Shown here one piece after another: positions 1-11,297 of a DNA stretch of 64,000 nt. Within the stretch, counting starts at the first letter, position 1, and each line of letters starts with the position of its first letter. This DNA comes from Deinandra increscens subsp. villosa (taxonomy: Eukaryota > Streptophyta > Magnoliopsida > Asterales > Asteraceae), in contig JBCNJP010000010.1 of the NCBI GenBank assembly GCA_039602395.1, forward strand, positions 31,599,409 through 31,663,408, read 5' to 3'. The position numbers and the translations under genes are program-made. The notes under the pieces were generated by a model. It was given only the letters and a program-made list of their open reading frames with translations. It was not told the DNA's origin and did not search any database.

Positions 1-135
1 CTCAGATTTTAATGAACACCAAAATAATGAACTCAGATATTAATAAACACCAAAATAATGAACTGTAGCAAAATCATAGCTTGACACCAACAGAATAATG
101 AACACCATGATAATGAACACCAAAATCATAGTTTC
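1..135. repeat. Short irregular repeats of AATGAACACCAAAAT
   Basis: The words AATAATGAAC and AACACCAAAAT recur about every 25-40 bases across the first 135 bases. The unit is irregular, so this is a degenerate low-order repeat rather than a clean satellite. No coding capacity is seen. Confidence 0.5.
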
Positions 136-908
136 AAGAATGAATTCCAAAAACATAAAAGAAATTAATTGAAGTACCAGAGATGGAGTGAAGAACCGAT
201 GCAGCTGAATTTGAATTGAGATTTCTGGAACTACGAAGCATCGATGAACACAGAATTAGATTTAATAAACACTAAATGAAATGTGATTTGTGTTTTCTAA
301 AATCAGAACCGTACCTCAATTTGTAGAATCAAAACTTGACATGGAGTTTAGAGGTGGATGTGTCTATTTATGGAGCTCGAAACTTGAACTGTGAATTCAA
401 ATTGAAATTTAAATTGAGCGCCATATTTGATTTCAATCGAGACCTGCAAGTATGTGTTTGAGAGATTAGGTTGAGCGCCACTGCACCACTGTAATCGAGA
501 CACGAAGTCTGCAAGATTTCAATCGAGACGCCTGCAAGATTTGTGCCATGCCTGCTGTTCAAAAGTGAATAGCCAATTTAAGGGAGGAGAATTGTGATTC
601 ACGAAGCAACGCCTGGTGGTTTTGGTGGTTCGATGGAAGCGTGAATGCAGAATCGAGAGACAACTGATTTCAAAGCCAATCAATGGGGATGTTTGCAGGC
701 ACGCCGAAGAGAGCGATAGGCTGAAGCAATGCGTGCTTCTTCAAATTAAGGCTGTACACGTACACGGGTTGAAGAGATTAGGGTTTAAGGCTTTAAGATG
801 CTTTTAAGACTTGTACATGATGCTTATTAGTTTGTACGCGTCTTAAGGATTAAGCATTTTTCATGACGAAAATGCCCTTTAGGACAATATGTATTATATA
901 TAGTAATA
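136..908. other. Unassigned AT-rich sequence, possible right end of a repeat
   Basis: No convincing gene. There are internal echoes such as CAATCGAGAC and GAGCGCCA at 420-540. The right end, with CTTGTACATGATGC, a stretch near GACGAAAATGCCC and then ATAGTAATAGATATA before a TA tract, resembles the end of the block at 7460-7592 (CTTGTACATGAAGC, then ATAGTAAAGATATA). This could be the right end of a second copy of the same repeat class. The 63-64 codon frames here lack recognisable domains. Confidence 0.35.
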
Positions 909-933
909 GATATATATATATATATATATATAT
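909..933. repeat. (TA)n tract
   Basis: Pure TA microsatellite at the left edge of foldback element A. Confidence 0.9.
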
Positions 934-1624
934 AGGATTAGGATCGTGTGAAAACCCATTTATTTTGTGAAAACGTGAAAACCACTTTAAAACCTTTATA
1001 ACTTTTTCATACGTTAATGTTTTTTCATGAAATTTGTGTCAAAAGTCTTAGAATTACGTTATCTTTAATTCTATAAAAACCAAAAACAAAAAAAAAACGT
1101 TTTTTTATTTTTTTTTTCCGTTTTTGGTACACATGTGTACCACAATAAAAAAACTCAAAATTTAATATGAGTTACTAATAGTTTTAAAAGGAAATTACAC
1201 CCTAATTATTATAGTTTTATTATCTTTATATCTAAAGAAAAAATAACATTTTATGATTTTTTAAGTATTGCTACACATGTGTACTATGTTTAATTATCAT
1301 TCGTAACATAAATGTTTTATTGTTTTTAGTATGTTTTTAATATATTTTTAACATAAGGAGTGTTTTTATACTTTATAATTCGTTTTTGTGTAGTAGTAGT
1401 GATGATGGTACACATGTGTACCAAAAACGGAAAAAAAATTAAAAAAAAAACGTTTTTTTTTTACGTTTTTTTTTATAAATATTGTTTTCCAGAGTTATAG
1501 ATAACGTAATTCTAAGACATTTGGCGCAAATTTCATGAATAAACATTAACGTATAAAGAAGTTATGTAGGTTTTAAAGTGGTTTTCACGTTTTCACAAAA
1601 TAAAGGGTTTTCATAGGATCCTTC

Positions 1625-1629
<5 letters not shown>
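934..1629. mobile_element. Foldback TIR element, family A
   Basis: About 696 bp with long inverted arms. The left end (near AGGATTAGGATCGTGTGAAA) is mirrored at the right end, where GTGGTTTTCACGTTTTCACA runs to TTCCCCTA. Further in, GGTACACATGTGTACC occurs at about 1125 and again at 1407, each followed or preceded by A/T-rich arms, so most of the element folds on itself. It has no coding capacity and is bounded on both sides by (TA)n, which masks any target duplication. This is a non-autonomous MITE-like element. Confidence 0.8.

Positions 1630-1678
<49 letters not shown>
1630..1678. repeat. (TA)n tract
   Basis: Pure TA microsatellite of about 49 bp shared by the facing ends of foldback elements A and B. 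Confidence 0.9.
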
Positions 1679-1681
<3 letters not shown>

Positions 1682-2348
1682 AATGAGAACAATTAATAAC
1701 TCTTCCTTGAAGCAATAACCAAATAACCACATCCTAGTGGCTTGATGAAAAAACAGGTGCTATGGATTAGTGACATGTGGCACTCTTTTTTTTGCTTTTT
1801 TTTTTAATAGAAAGGGTATAAGAGTATTTTACCCAAAAGAAAAAAGCACCCTCCTCATTTTTAAAACGCTTATAACTTTTTTATCCGAAGTCGTTTTTTT
1901 ATAAAAATTATACCATTGGACTCCTCGCTTTTTTATCTTTAATTAAGATGTGGTACCGACTTTTTTTGAAGGTTTTTTTTCAAACGTCCGTATTAACATC
2001 AATGCTACAGAAAAAAAGCACCGACGCTACCCAATAAAGGCATCAGTGCTACTTTTTGTAACATTAAATGTCAATACGAATGTTTGAAAAAAAGTGTAAA
2101 AAAATGTCGGGACCACATCTGAATTAAAGATAAAAATGCGACGAGTCCAACGGTATTTTTTTTATAAAAAACCGACATCGGATAAAAAAGTTATAGCCGT
2201 TTTAAAATGGAGGGGGTACTTTATTGGTTGAGTTAAATGACTAAAATACCCTTTCTGGAAAAGGAGTGAGAGGGACACTTGTCATAATTTTGGTGGTTCA
2301 AATGAGTTATTTGGTTATTCCTCCAAGCAAGGGTTATTAATAGTTCCA

Positions 2349-2354
<6 letters not shown>
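1679..2354. mobile_element. Foldback TIR element, family B
   Basis: About 676 bp. The left arm contains ACTCTTCCTTGAAGCAATAA and CCAAATAACC. The right arm carries the complement: GGTTATTCCTCCAAGCAAGG, then ATAGTTCCATACCCTA. The inner arms also pair, around TATAACTTTTTTATCCGA near 1870 and its complement near 2185. No ORF. It lies between two (TA)n tracts. Confidence 0.8.

Positions 2355-2381
<27 letters not shown>
2355..2381. repeat. (TA)n tract
   Basis: TA microsatellite between elements B and C1. Confidence 0.9.
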
Positions 2382-2384
<3 letters not shown>

Positions 2385-2557
2385 AGAGGATCATTTGAGA
2401 ATCAAATGGTTTTGAGAACTTTTAAGAACCATTCTGAGCCACTAGTTATATATAAGAAAATCCACCCCATGAATTTTAGTGGTCCCCCCTTGAAAATTAG
2501 TGGTCCAAAATGGTTCTCAAAAGTTCCCAAAATCAATTGGTTCTCATTTAAACCTAA

Positions 2558-2560
<3 letters not shown>
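2382..2560 (+). mobile_element. Short TIR element, family C, copy 1
   Basis: About 179 bp. It begins GGAGAGGATCATTTGAGAA and ends TTCTCATTTAAACCTAACC, which are imperfect terminal inverted repeats, with an inner pair TTTTGAGAACTTTTAAGAAC / GTTCTCAAAAGTTCCC. Copies of this family occur at 7644, 24436 and 54616, the last two in opposite orientation. The ORF across it is an accident. Strand is arbitrary and set by relative orientation. Confidence 0.85.

Positions 2561-2605
<45 letters not shown>
2561..2605. repeat. (TA)n tract
   Basis: TA microsatellite between elements C1 and D. Confidence 0.9.
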
Positions 2606-2609
<4 letters not shown>

Positions 2610-3000
2610 GAAGGATAAAATGAAAACCTCTCCGAGTTTGGAAAACCGTGAAAACCAAGCTAAAAAATTCGATTTTTGTTCCGATTTTTTTATGGTGATT
2701 CTCTAAGTTAAAAAAACTCCCTTTGTACAAAAAAATAAAAAAATCGCCTAGTCAAATTTTAAAAAAAAATATATTTTATAACCGAGGTTACATATGTAAC
2801 AGTACCCTGTTACATATGTAACCTCGGTTATAAAATATTTTTTTTAAAAAAATTTACTAGGCGTTTTTTTATTTTTTTTGCATAAAAGGGGTCTTTTTAA
2901 CTTAAAGAAATCACCATAAAAAAAATCGGAACAAAAATCAAAATTTTTAGCTTGGTTTTCACAGTTTTCCAAACTCGGAGAGGTTTTCATTATATCCCTC

Positions 3001-3004
<4 letters not shown>
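2606..3004. mobile_element. Near-perfect 0.4 kb palindromic element, family D
   Basis: About 399 bp. It is palindromic nearly end to end: AAACCTCTCCGAGTTTGGAA at the left is mirrored by TTCCAAACTCGGAGAGG at the right, and ATAACCGAGGTTACATATGT runs toward a centre near 2806, where CAGTACCCTG separates the arms. This is a foldback element with essentially no unique middle. It has no coding capacity and TA tracts on both sides. Confidence 0.85.

Positions 3005-3056
<52 letters not shown>
3005..3056. repeat. (TA)n tract
   Basis: TA microsatellite between element D and the GC-rich segment that starts at 3057. The YIYIYI-type frames in this area are translations of this tract. Confidence 0.9.
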
Positions 3057-3058
<2 letters not shown>

Positions 3059-5432
3059 TAGGGGGAAACCCGCGCGATGCGGCGGACGACGGTTTGTAGC
3101 ACGTTATTGTCTTCTGCTCGCTTGTTCGACGGAGAACAAAATTTACAACGATATTTGTTTTGTTGGCGCATACAACGCGAAGATAATTTATAATGTGGTA
3201 CACGCGATGCAATACGGCGATATTCAATTTTTTTTTTTTGCGTGTTGCGGCGCGACAAGAAATTAATAGTTTGATTTAAAGTTTTTTTGACACCCTATTA
3301 GCCATTTAACCTTGCCAAAAGAACATGGTTGTGTACACTCAATTTGATCTTAAATACACTCAATTTGATCTTAAATAGTGAATTATAATTTCATTTCATA
3401 TTTTAAATATACGAAGTTTAGTGAAAAAAAATTAAAGGTCTTGCAAAAGTTACAATTTTGCATCTCTCAAGAATATGTTACATTGCTATATAATGAATGA
3501 GAATGCTTAATTAGAGTTCAACACAAAAACAAGAAAAATAAAAGTGATTACTAATATAATAAAAATAATTGACAACATTATGTAGTGAAAACCATAATAA
3601 AGGTTTTAATTATATCAAGTCAAATAGGAGTTCAATAAGTCAGGTTCTCAAAAAACTAAAATCTCTAAAATCAAAACAATCAATCTTTTAAACATCTTTT
3701 TACATGTTTATTCAAATCGAACCAATTTATATACAAGGGAACATAATCATATTCACTTTCACCTTATTGACTTAAACCGATCAAACTAATGATCCTTATC
3801 AATAAACCTGACAAAACGGACGGGTCGGCTCACAAGTCTAAGCGGATGCGGATTAGAGCTGATCAATTTGGCCCATTGTAGAGGTGGAAAAGTCAGCAAT
3901 TTTGTTTAAAACTCTTGAGGAAATTTCTTTAAATGTTTTAGAACGGAAAATCTTTTGTTTTACCATAATAGGCTGCTGCAAGAAAGAAGATCAACATTAT
4001 GATCTATATGTTCAATCCTGCTTCAACAACAAAAAAGGTATGAATATCAGGAATACCAAACCAATTATTTATATGAGAATAAAAAGAAATTGAATTTCTA
4101 AAAGAAAACCAAAAGTTTAGCACAAAGTTTGACACCGGCCGAACATTGTCGAAATAGAAGCGAAGAAATTAGTTTCTATTAATTCATTTGAGAGAATACT
4201 CTATTTTAGTGTGTCCCTTCTATTTCATAACAATCATCATTACTTTATGATGAAATTTACTCCTGACTTTTAAAGTCAGCAAGGCCCTTCACTGCATATT
4301 TCTTAGTTTCTACTCTATAAATTAGGATGAAATTAACTTCTGACTTAACTGTTTACAATCTTCAGTCCCATCAAAATTTGAACTTCTAGCATGCACCCTA
4401 AAATGAAGGATCTTTTAGCATGTTGAGAAACATATCAGAACCGAGAACCCAAAGCAAAAAAAAATGGAGTACAACATATAAAATGGAGAAATTTATTTAC
4501 ATGAGCATTGCATAATCATGTGTAAATATATCTAACCAAAACCAAGACTAAAATATCTCCAATATGAAATATTAATACTTATCACATTGTGAGCTTCATC
4601 AAATAATAGTAAATATACCAATATTTTACCATTTTGAAGCCTTAAGTCCTCCCTTAACAAACTTCACAAATGCAGCAACCTTCATCAATTTATGCCCGAT
4701 CGAAGAAGGTTTAAACACACGTATCTACAAATCAAACTTCATAAACTGTTAGACACATACATATGGGGCAACTTTGGGGCAGAAATTAACGGTTTAAAGG
4801 ACTGTTAAACACACATATCTACGAATATCAATTTGTTTTATAGTCTTAAAAGAATTACGCCAAAGGAATATATATATATCACTCGTAGCTGTGGCTAAAC
4901 CATCCCTAAGGTATCTGTAATAAAGTAGTGATCAACAAGAAGTTAGTTAACTCTAAACAAATCATAGAGGCGGTAGTTTCAACCTGTTTATCTACCCTGT
5001 TCTTTATATGAATATTGGTAAACTCTAAACATATTTTTTTTATTTACCATGTTCTAATCAAGTTCTTGATGTTATTCGCCCAGTTTTCATAGCACATTAA
5101 CTTAAAAAACATACAAACAAATACCGTTTTGACTCGTGCTAGAAACATGTTTCAAGCTAAAGCAGCTTTGACCTGCCAGTTTTAACCGGAACATAGTCTA
5201 GAAAACAAATTCAATAATACATATTAATGCCCAACAGGTCCTGTTAACTAACACTCAGTGAACAATTTATATAACTACACGCGCACACCTACAGGGTTCG
5301 GTTCGGTTCGGTGCTAGCAGAACATAGGTGAAAACTCGAGTAATAGAAAGGCCCGCTTGAACGAATAATAGTAATATGGTTTTTTGAAGAAAGATGGTAA
5401 CTAAATTAGCAAAAACATTAACTACCTTAAAG

Positions 5433-5563
5433 AAGACCAGCAAGAGTGGCTTCCCACTCCACAGAGGACAAAAGAATATGTGAAAGTGAATAACGACTTG
5501 TTTCATGTCCGGTCTCAAGATCGGGTCATCCTCCACACATTGCTTTGCTAGCATCTCCATCTA
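5433..5563 (-). pseudogene. LysM receptor-like kinase (LYK3-type) C-terminal fragment
   Basis: Reading the minus strand from 5560, the frame gives LAKQCVEDDPILRPDMKQVV, which matches the end of a protein kinase domain (subdomain XI, with the RPDM arginine). After one frameshift the next bases give SSVEWEATLAG, the residues I recall as following the kinase domain in LYK3-type LysM receptor-like kinases. Two adjacent matches in the expected order make the identity reasonable. No upstream kinase subdomains, LysM domains or transmembrane segment are present. It is an isolated, frameshifted last-exon fragment, probably captured by or left inside a repeat. The exact paralogue is uncertain. Confidence 0.65.
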
Positions 5564-6819
5564 CATGTTTGCTATAGAAGTCATATTTTCTTATTAGCAT
5601 TTAGTAATCATAATGCATAATGGAATACTCAGTTTTTGTGACTTTTTGTGCACCTTTTTGCACACACTTTTAGAACTAAAAGTTTAGTGAAAAAACACAA
5701 ATCAACATTTAAAATTCAACAGAGAAAGGAAATATAGCCCGAACCACAACCTAGAATCACTTTCTATAGATGTTCGATCTGAAACTTGTGTGAGAAAGAG
5801 AGAGAGTGAGAGATCAATTGCAGATCTGAAATGCGTAAAGCGGGAGAGCGTAGATCTGAAACTTGAAATGAGTTGCTGCTTCACAAGTTTGGAATTGGAA
5901 AGTTGTGAAATAATTGACAAATAATTTTAAGCAAACCTAAAGATCCCATTAACAACTGCATCAGATTTAGTCAAATCCCCAATATGAGATGTGTTACAAC
6001 TGTTGCATAAATCAATATAATAGTAAATGGACAATCTTAAAACATACCTTATGTAGTTCAGGCAGTGCTACTGAAACACGATGGCTTCTGAAATTGATCT
6101 TGTATTTGTTATTCTCAGCCTTGTTTACAGCCGCAGGCCATTTAAACGAATAACAAACCAAATATATTGAAAGAATTTGTGAAAAACAAAGCAACAAAGA
6201 ATGTACATAACAAATAAGTGCATACAACTCTATCAAAGGAAAAACACCAAACATTTAAACAAACAGTTGATAGGCTCAATATAAATACTTACTAACAATA
6301 ATCAAATGAATTTCTAGTACCTTAGTCCAGAAACAAACACATCAGAAACCTCCAAAGAGAAGAAAAACCTAAACGTATAAGGGTCTCTGTAATAATCAAA
6401 CAAATTTCCAGTGGATAAATGACGAAGTAGATAACCCGAAGACCTTTTGTCCATCAAGTCTTATAACGATAAGTTAGACATCAAATACTACAGTAGTTAG
6501 ACGAAACCCTAGTAAACATAGCACATATTATGTGATTAAAAACTAATGGATGTATAACTGGAAAGAAATTAAGTACCTTAGACAAACCAAGCAATGGAAT
6601 AACTACTGAAATGTAAGATATAGACGAAATTACCATGAAACAAACTATTCCTAATGCTTCAAGCATCTTTATCAAGAAAATGGTTTGAAATCAACCGAGA
6701 ACAAACCCATTTCCCAAATCGATCCCTAACATCTAGGCTACATCAAGACTAACATGAAAACATCAAATTATAGAAGTGATTTCGTAAAAGAATGGAAGGA
6801 ATATGCAAGATCTTACAAG

Positions 6820-6945
6820 AAAACCAACGGAAATCGGTCATCGTCGTGAAAACCAACGGAAATCGGTCGGAGGTGCTAGCAATTTCCTATGGTCGGAGGT
6901 CTCCGCGAAAACCAACGGAAATCAGTCGGATCTCTCTCTGCCGTC
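6820..6945. repeat. Three copies of AAAACCAACGGAAATCNGTC
   Basis: The 20-base unit occurs three times in 126 bases with unequal spacers. The small overlapping frames here are created by it. Confidence 0.7.
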
Positions 6946-7231
6946 GAACTCTCTTCAACACTTTAAGGGCAGATCTATTGAAATCGATATATAGTTTTGT
7001 CATCGAGGGTTTAAGCTACCGGAGGCACACACGATAGCGATGGCGGAGCTATTGAAATTGGGAGAGAGACATTTCATATCTCAAATCTATTATCTCTCTC
7101 AAAGTGGATGATTCCTTTGTTTTTCAAAATCAAAAAGCTAAGTTTTTTCCTATTATAACTGTACGATTGTCTGGCTTTCGGATTTTCTTTTGAATTAAGG
7201 CCAAAAGTAGAGATTGAGATTTGAATTTGAA

Positions 7232-7340
7232 TCTTGTACGGAGACGAAGAAAGAAAAGAAACTTCTGATTTCTTCGCTTTGTTGCAGGTTGCAGGTTGCA
7301 GGTTGCTTTTGGTTTAGGTGCTTGTACGGAGACGAAGATG
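7232..7340. repeat. GGTTGCA tandem and duplicated CTTGTACGGAGACGAAGA
   Basis: TTGCAGG is repeated in tandem at 7281-7306. The 18-base word CTTGTACGGAGACGAAGA occurs on either side of it (7233 and 7321), consistent with a small local duplication. Confidence 0.7.
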
Positions 7341-7585
7341 GGTAAGAAACTCGCGCAAGAAAGTTAGATGGTTTGGGATTTAGGGTTTGCAGGAAACAAA
7401 GGAGAGACGCGGATCTTGGGTAACCCAGTCCAACAAATACATAAACCCGGATCTTTAAAGCTTGTACACTTGTACATGAAGCAACACATATTGTACCTCT
7501 TAATTTTCACTTGTACCTTATGCATAATAAGTTGTACATCTTAAATTTCAACCACTTTGAATGAATATGTATAATAAGATAGTAA

Positions 7586-7590
<5 letters not shown>

Positions 7591-7643
<53 letters not shown>
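7591..7643. repeat. (TA)n tract
   Basis: TA microsatellite at the left edge of element C2. Confidence 0.9.
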
Positions 7644-7647
<4 letters not shown>

Positions 7648-7819
7648 AGAGGATCATTTGAGAACTATTTGGGTTTGACAACTAAAAAGAACTAATCTTA
7701 GCCACTAGTTTATATATATGGAAAACTCCCCCATGAATTTGAATGCTCCCCCCTTGAAAATTAGTGGCCCAAATTGGTTCTCAAAAGTTCTCAAAAGAAA
7801 AAGTTCTCATTTGAACCTA

Positions 7820-7825
<6 letters not shown>
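7644..7825 (+). mobile_element. Short TIR element, family C, copy 2
   Basis: About 182 bp. It is the same family and orientation as 2382-2560. It begins TAGGGAGAGGATCATTTGAG and ends GTTCTCATTTGAACCTAACC. It shares the internal TTAGCCACTAGTT and TGAAAATTAGTGG words with copy 1. It is non-coding, with TA tracts on both sides. Confidence 0.85.

Positions 7826-7862
<37 letters not shown>
7826..7862. repeat. (TA)n tract
   Basis: TA microsatellite between elements C2 and E1. Confidence 0.9.
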
Positions 7863-7866
<4 letters not shown>

Positions 7867-8124
7867 AAGGGTTCCGTGTAGACCCCTTAAATTTTGTAGA
7901 CCCTGTAGACCCTTATAAAACTCAATAAAAATAAAACTCAGTGTTGTAAATTTGGTTTTTTATTACGATAAGCTTTTAAGAACCAAAAAATAAATAAATT
8001 AATTAAAAAAACAAAAAAACATTAAAAATCGAACATTTTAAGACAATGAGTTTTAAAATAATGAGTTTTAAACGCAACACTGAGTTTTATTGAGTTTATT
8101 GAGTTTTAAACTTATTGATTTTTG
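7863..8124 (+). mobile_element. Truncated TIR element, family E (E1)
   Basis: It begins TAGGGAAGGGTTCCGTGTAG and continues with GTAGACC words, matching the left terminus of the 6.66 kb element at 24629. Inner arms AAAACTCAATAAAAATAAAA and CAACACTGAGTTTTATTGAG fold back on each other, and AAAACTCA/TGAGTTTT words already appear. The expected right terminus (CTACAATGAAC-like) is missing: the sequence passes straight into the broken integrase end of gypsy R1 at about 8124. Confidence 0.65.
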
Positions 8125-8817
8125 GTCCTCTCACTCTGACCATCCGTCTGTGGGTGATAGGCTGTACTCATATCCAGGTGTGTGCCAAGCGCCTTTTGCA
8201 ATGATTGCCAGAATCGGAAAGTGAATTGGCTGTCCCGATCCGAGATGATGGAGTGCGGTACCCCATGCTTCGAAACAACCTCCTTGAGGTAGATTTTGGT
8301 CAACTTGTCCATCTTGTCTTTTTCATTAACCGGCAAGAAGTGTGCCGACTTTGTCAGCCTGTCAACAATTACCCAAATGGTATCACATTTACTTATCGTC
8401 TTGGGCAACTTTGTTATAAAATCCATAGAGATCTCCTCCCACTTCCACTGCGGGATCTCAGGCTGTTGTAGCAATCCTGGCGGCTTCTGATATTCAGCCT
8501 TGACCTTTGAGCACGTCAGACACTTGCTAACATAGGTGGCAATGCCAGCTTTCATATTCGGCCACCAATAGTGTTCCTTGAGATCGTGATACAACTTGTC
8601 TGAGCCTGGGTGAATCGAATACCTGGACTTATGTGCTTCTTCCATTACTAAATCCCTTAGATTCCCAAAGCTTGGTACCCAAATCCGATTCATGAAGTAG
8701 CGGGTATTATCGGATTTGACCTCGAACTGTTTGTCCATACCCCGTAACGATTCATCTTTCAGATTAAGTTCCTTGAGTGCTTCTAGCTGAGCCAGTCGAA
8801 TGTGGCTTGTAAGGTTT
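8125..8817 (-). pseudogene. R1 integrase, C-terminally truncated
   Basis: This continues the frame of the upstream pol ORF after an in-frame TAG at about 8818-8820. The HHCC zinc-binding region is visible (EAHKSRYSIHPG, then CLTCSKVK), followed by the core with MDFITKLPKT, WVIVDRLTKSAHFLP and SIISDRDSQF. The last element-derived residues are the DGQSER block, after which the sequence becomes family E DNA. The protein would join reverse-transcribed DNA to the host genome, but this copy lacks the C-terminal third. Confidence 0.85.
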
Positions 8818-8819
8818 GT

Positions 8820-11297
8820 CTACATGGTCATTCCCAGAGCTCGCACTCTCAGCGTCTTGGTTCTCTCCTTCCTGCTCAAGGCATCTGCCACTACGTTTGC
8901 CTTACCAGGATGATATTTGATTTCGCAGTCATAATCATTAAGAAGTTCGACCCATCTGCGTTGCCTCATGTTGAGCTCCTTCTGATCAAAAATGTGCTGG
9001 AGGCTCTTGTGATCAGTGAAAATAGTACACTTAGTACCATACAAATAGTGCCTCCAGATCTTGAGCGCAAAAACTACAGCTCCCAACTCCAAGTCATGGG
9101 TGGTGTAGTTCTTCTCGTGCACTTTTAACTGTCGTGATGCATAAGCGATGACTTTGGTGTGTTGCATCAATACAAACCCAAGTCCTTGATGGGATGCATC
9201 ACAATACACCACGAATCCATCTGTCCCTTTAGGTAGGGATAAAATGGGTGCACTACATAACTTCTGCTTCAGTAGCTGAAAAGCTGATTCTTGTTTGTCT
9301 CCCCAATCAAACTTCTTATCCTTCTGAGTCAGAGCTGTTAATGGCTGAGCTATCTTTGAAAAGTTCTCAATAAACCTTCTATAGTAACCAGCCAAACCCA
9401 GAAACTGTCGAACCTCGGTAGGAGTGCTAGGTGCTTCCCAATTCTTGATTGCTTCAATCTTGGATGGGTCCACGTGAATGCCTTTCTCATTGACCACGTG
9501 ACCCAGAAACTGTACTTCGCGAATCCAGAATTCGCACTTGGAAAGCTTAGCGTACAGCTTCTCATTCTTCAACAACTCCAAGATTAACTTCATATGATGA
9601 GTATGCTCCTCTTGACTGCGTGCGTAGATCAGAATATCATCAATGAAAAGAATTACGAATTTGTCGAGGTAAGGCTTACACACCCGGTTCATGAGGTCCA
9701 TGAAGACAGCCGGTGTGTTGGTTAGCCCGAATGGCATGACCATGAACTCGTAATGACCGTATCGAGTCCGGAAAGCGGTTTTAGGAACATCATCCTCATG
9801 AATCCGTAGCTGATGGTATCCTGAACGCAAGTCAATCTTCGAGTAATAACTGGACCCTTGCAGCTGGTCGAACAAGTCATCAATTCTGGGTAGAGGATAC
9901 CGGTTCTTTATAGTGAGTTTATTCAACTCTCGGTAGCCAATGCACATACGGAACGATCCATCCTTCTTTTTAACAAATAGGACCGGGGCTCCCCATGGCG
10001 AGGAACTCGGTCGGATGAAACCCTTGTCTAGCAGTTCTTGCAATTGGCTAGACAATTCTTGCATTTCCGACGGTGCGAGTCGGTATGGCGACCTCGCAAC
10101 CGGTGCAGCTCCTGGAACTAGGTCAATCCGAAACTCGACTTGTCTCGACGGTGGAAGTCCAGGCAAGTCTTCGGGAAAGACCTCCGGATAGTCTCGGACA
10201 ATCGGTATATCTTCTAACTTCTTTTCCTCACTCTTCTTTTCTGTCACGTGGGCTAAAATTGCATGAAACCCTTTTCGTAAGCACTTCCGAGTCTTCATGC
10301 TTGAAATGATTCTTAGTTTTGACCCACTCTTTTCTCCTTGAATCGAGAGCATCTCGCCACTCGGGAGTGGTATACGAACAACTTTCTCACCACAAACAAT
10401 CTCTGCTTGATTCTTTGATAACCAATCCATTCCGACCACTACATCAAAGCTTCCAAGTGTTACTGGTAATAAGTCGATGCTAAAGGGATGATCCCCCAGG
10501 TTCAATGCACATCCGTGATATACCTTATCAGTTTCGATTAGCTTACCGTCGGCTAACTCTATAGTGTAATTACAGGTTAAAGCAGTTGGTCTAACACCGA
10601 GTAAGGCACTAAAGTCGCTAGACACAAAACTTTTATCGGCGCCCGTATCGAACAGAATAGTAGCATAGTTATTGTTCAAGAGGAACGTACCCGTCACGAT
10701 GTTCGGGTCCTGACGTGCCTCAGCATTCCCTATCACAAAGGCCCTCCCATGAGCATTTCCGCCATTAGCTTTGTTCTTCGGGCAGTTTCTGCGGAATTGC
10801 CCCGCTTCCCCACACCCATAGCATGTGCGGGTAACGCCGTTGTTGGTAGCGGTAGGTGTGGCAGTCGCGGGTGGGGTGGCAGCATTGAAACGACAGCCTT
10901 GGGCACTGTGGCCGGTCCTTTTGCAGTTCTGGCACCAGGCACTTTCACACATGCCATTGTGATGGAAACTGCACTTGTTGCATTTGGGTAAGGGGCCAGA
11001 GTAGACGGCCCTCGGCTTCTTCGACGGATCAACAGGTGCTGCAACAAAAGCCTTAACAGTTTCGGGAGCTTTCTGGTTAGACTGGCTTCTCCCCCGCTTG
11101 TTATTCCACTTCCCCCTTTGATTTCCCCTAGAGTTGTTATTGGAAGTGGCCTCTTGTTTTCCCACTGCCGCTTTCTTGCCCATAGTGCCCTGACGCACTC
11201 CCTGATCGGTCAAGTGGTGTGCCAGTCGGACGGCATCCTGAATTGTTTTTGGAACAGAAGAAGTGACATGCTCTGAATCTGAGGGGCTAGTCCCCAA
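8820..11297 (-). pseudogene. R1 gag C-terminus, protease, reverse transcriptase, RNase H
   Basis: 825-codon open frame. Near residue 120 there is a CCHC knuckle (CQNCKRTGHSAQGC). A second knuckle near residue 160 (CYGCGEAGQFRRNC) has Gln in place of the conserved His. Then come an aspartic protease motif (LFDTGADKSF), RT with KIDLRSGYHQ and FIDDILIY, and RNase H with VYCDAS and TDHKSLQHIF. In the stretch upstream of the first catalytic Asp the sequence reads CIGYRELN, where these elements normally have Asp for the Gly. The natural start lies upstream: a one-base shift near 11255 separates this frame from gag, so the listed ATG is only the first Met in frame. Confidence 0.9.

Larger units (their letters stand above)
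3057..7590. other. Unclassified 4.5 kb repeat-like block between TA tracts
   Basis: The left edge (CTAGGGGGAAACCCGCGCG) opens a CpG-rich stretch to about 3262 that contrasts with the A/T-rich remainder. The right edge is ATAGTAAAGATATA before a TA tract. Between them I see no intact gene, only a decayed receptor-kinase fragment at 5433-5563, short direct repeats, and small frames without domains. The right edge resembles 136-908. It may be one non-autonomous transposon that carries a gene piece, but no terminal inverted repeat is evident. A Helitron or another class is possible. Confidence 0.35.

Noticed and set aside
2406..3266. Frames with YIYIYI or IYIYIY runs (also 24261-24449 and 54744-55047)
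   Set aside because: Translations of (TA)n microsatellites that flank the foldback elements.
5267..5430. Continuation of the 97-codon minus-strand frame as a membrane protein
   Set aside because: Beyond the kinase-like residues the frame is out of phase with the better match (SSVEWEATLAG) and then reads non-coding A/T-rich DNA.
6792..7037. 81- and 63-codon frames near the AAAACCAACGGAAATC repeats
   Set aside because: Created by the threefold 20-base repeat, with no domain.
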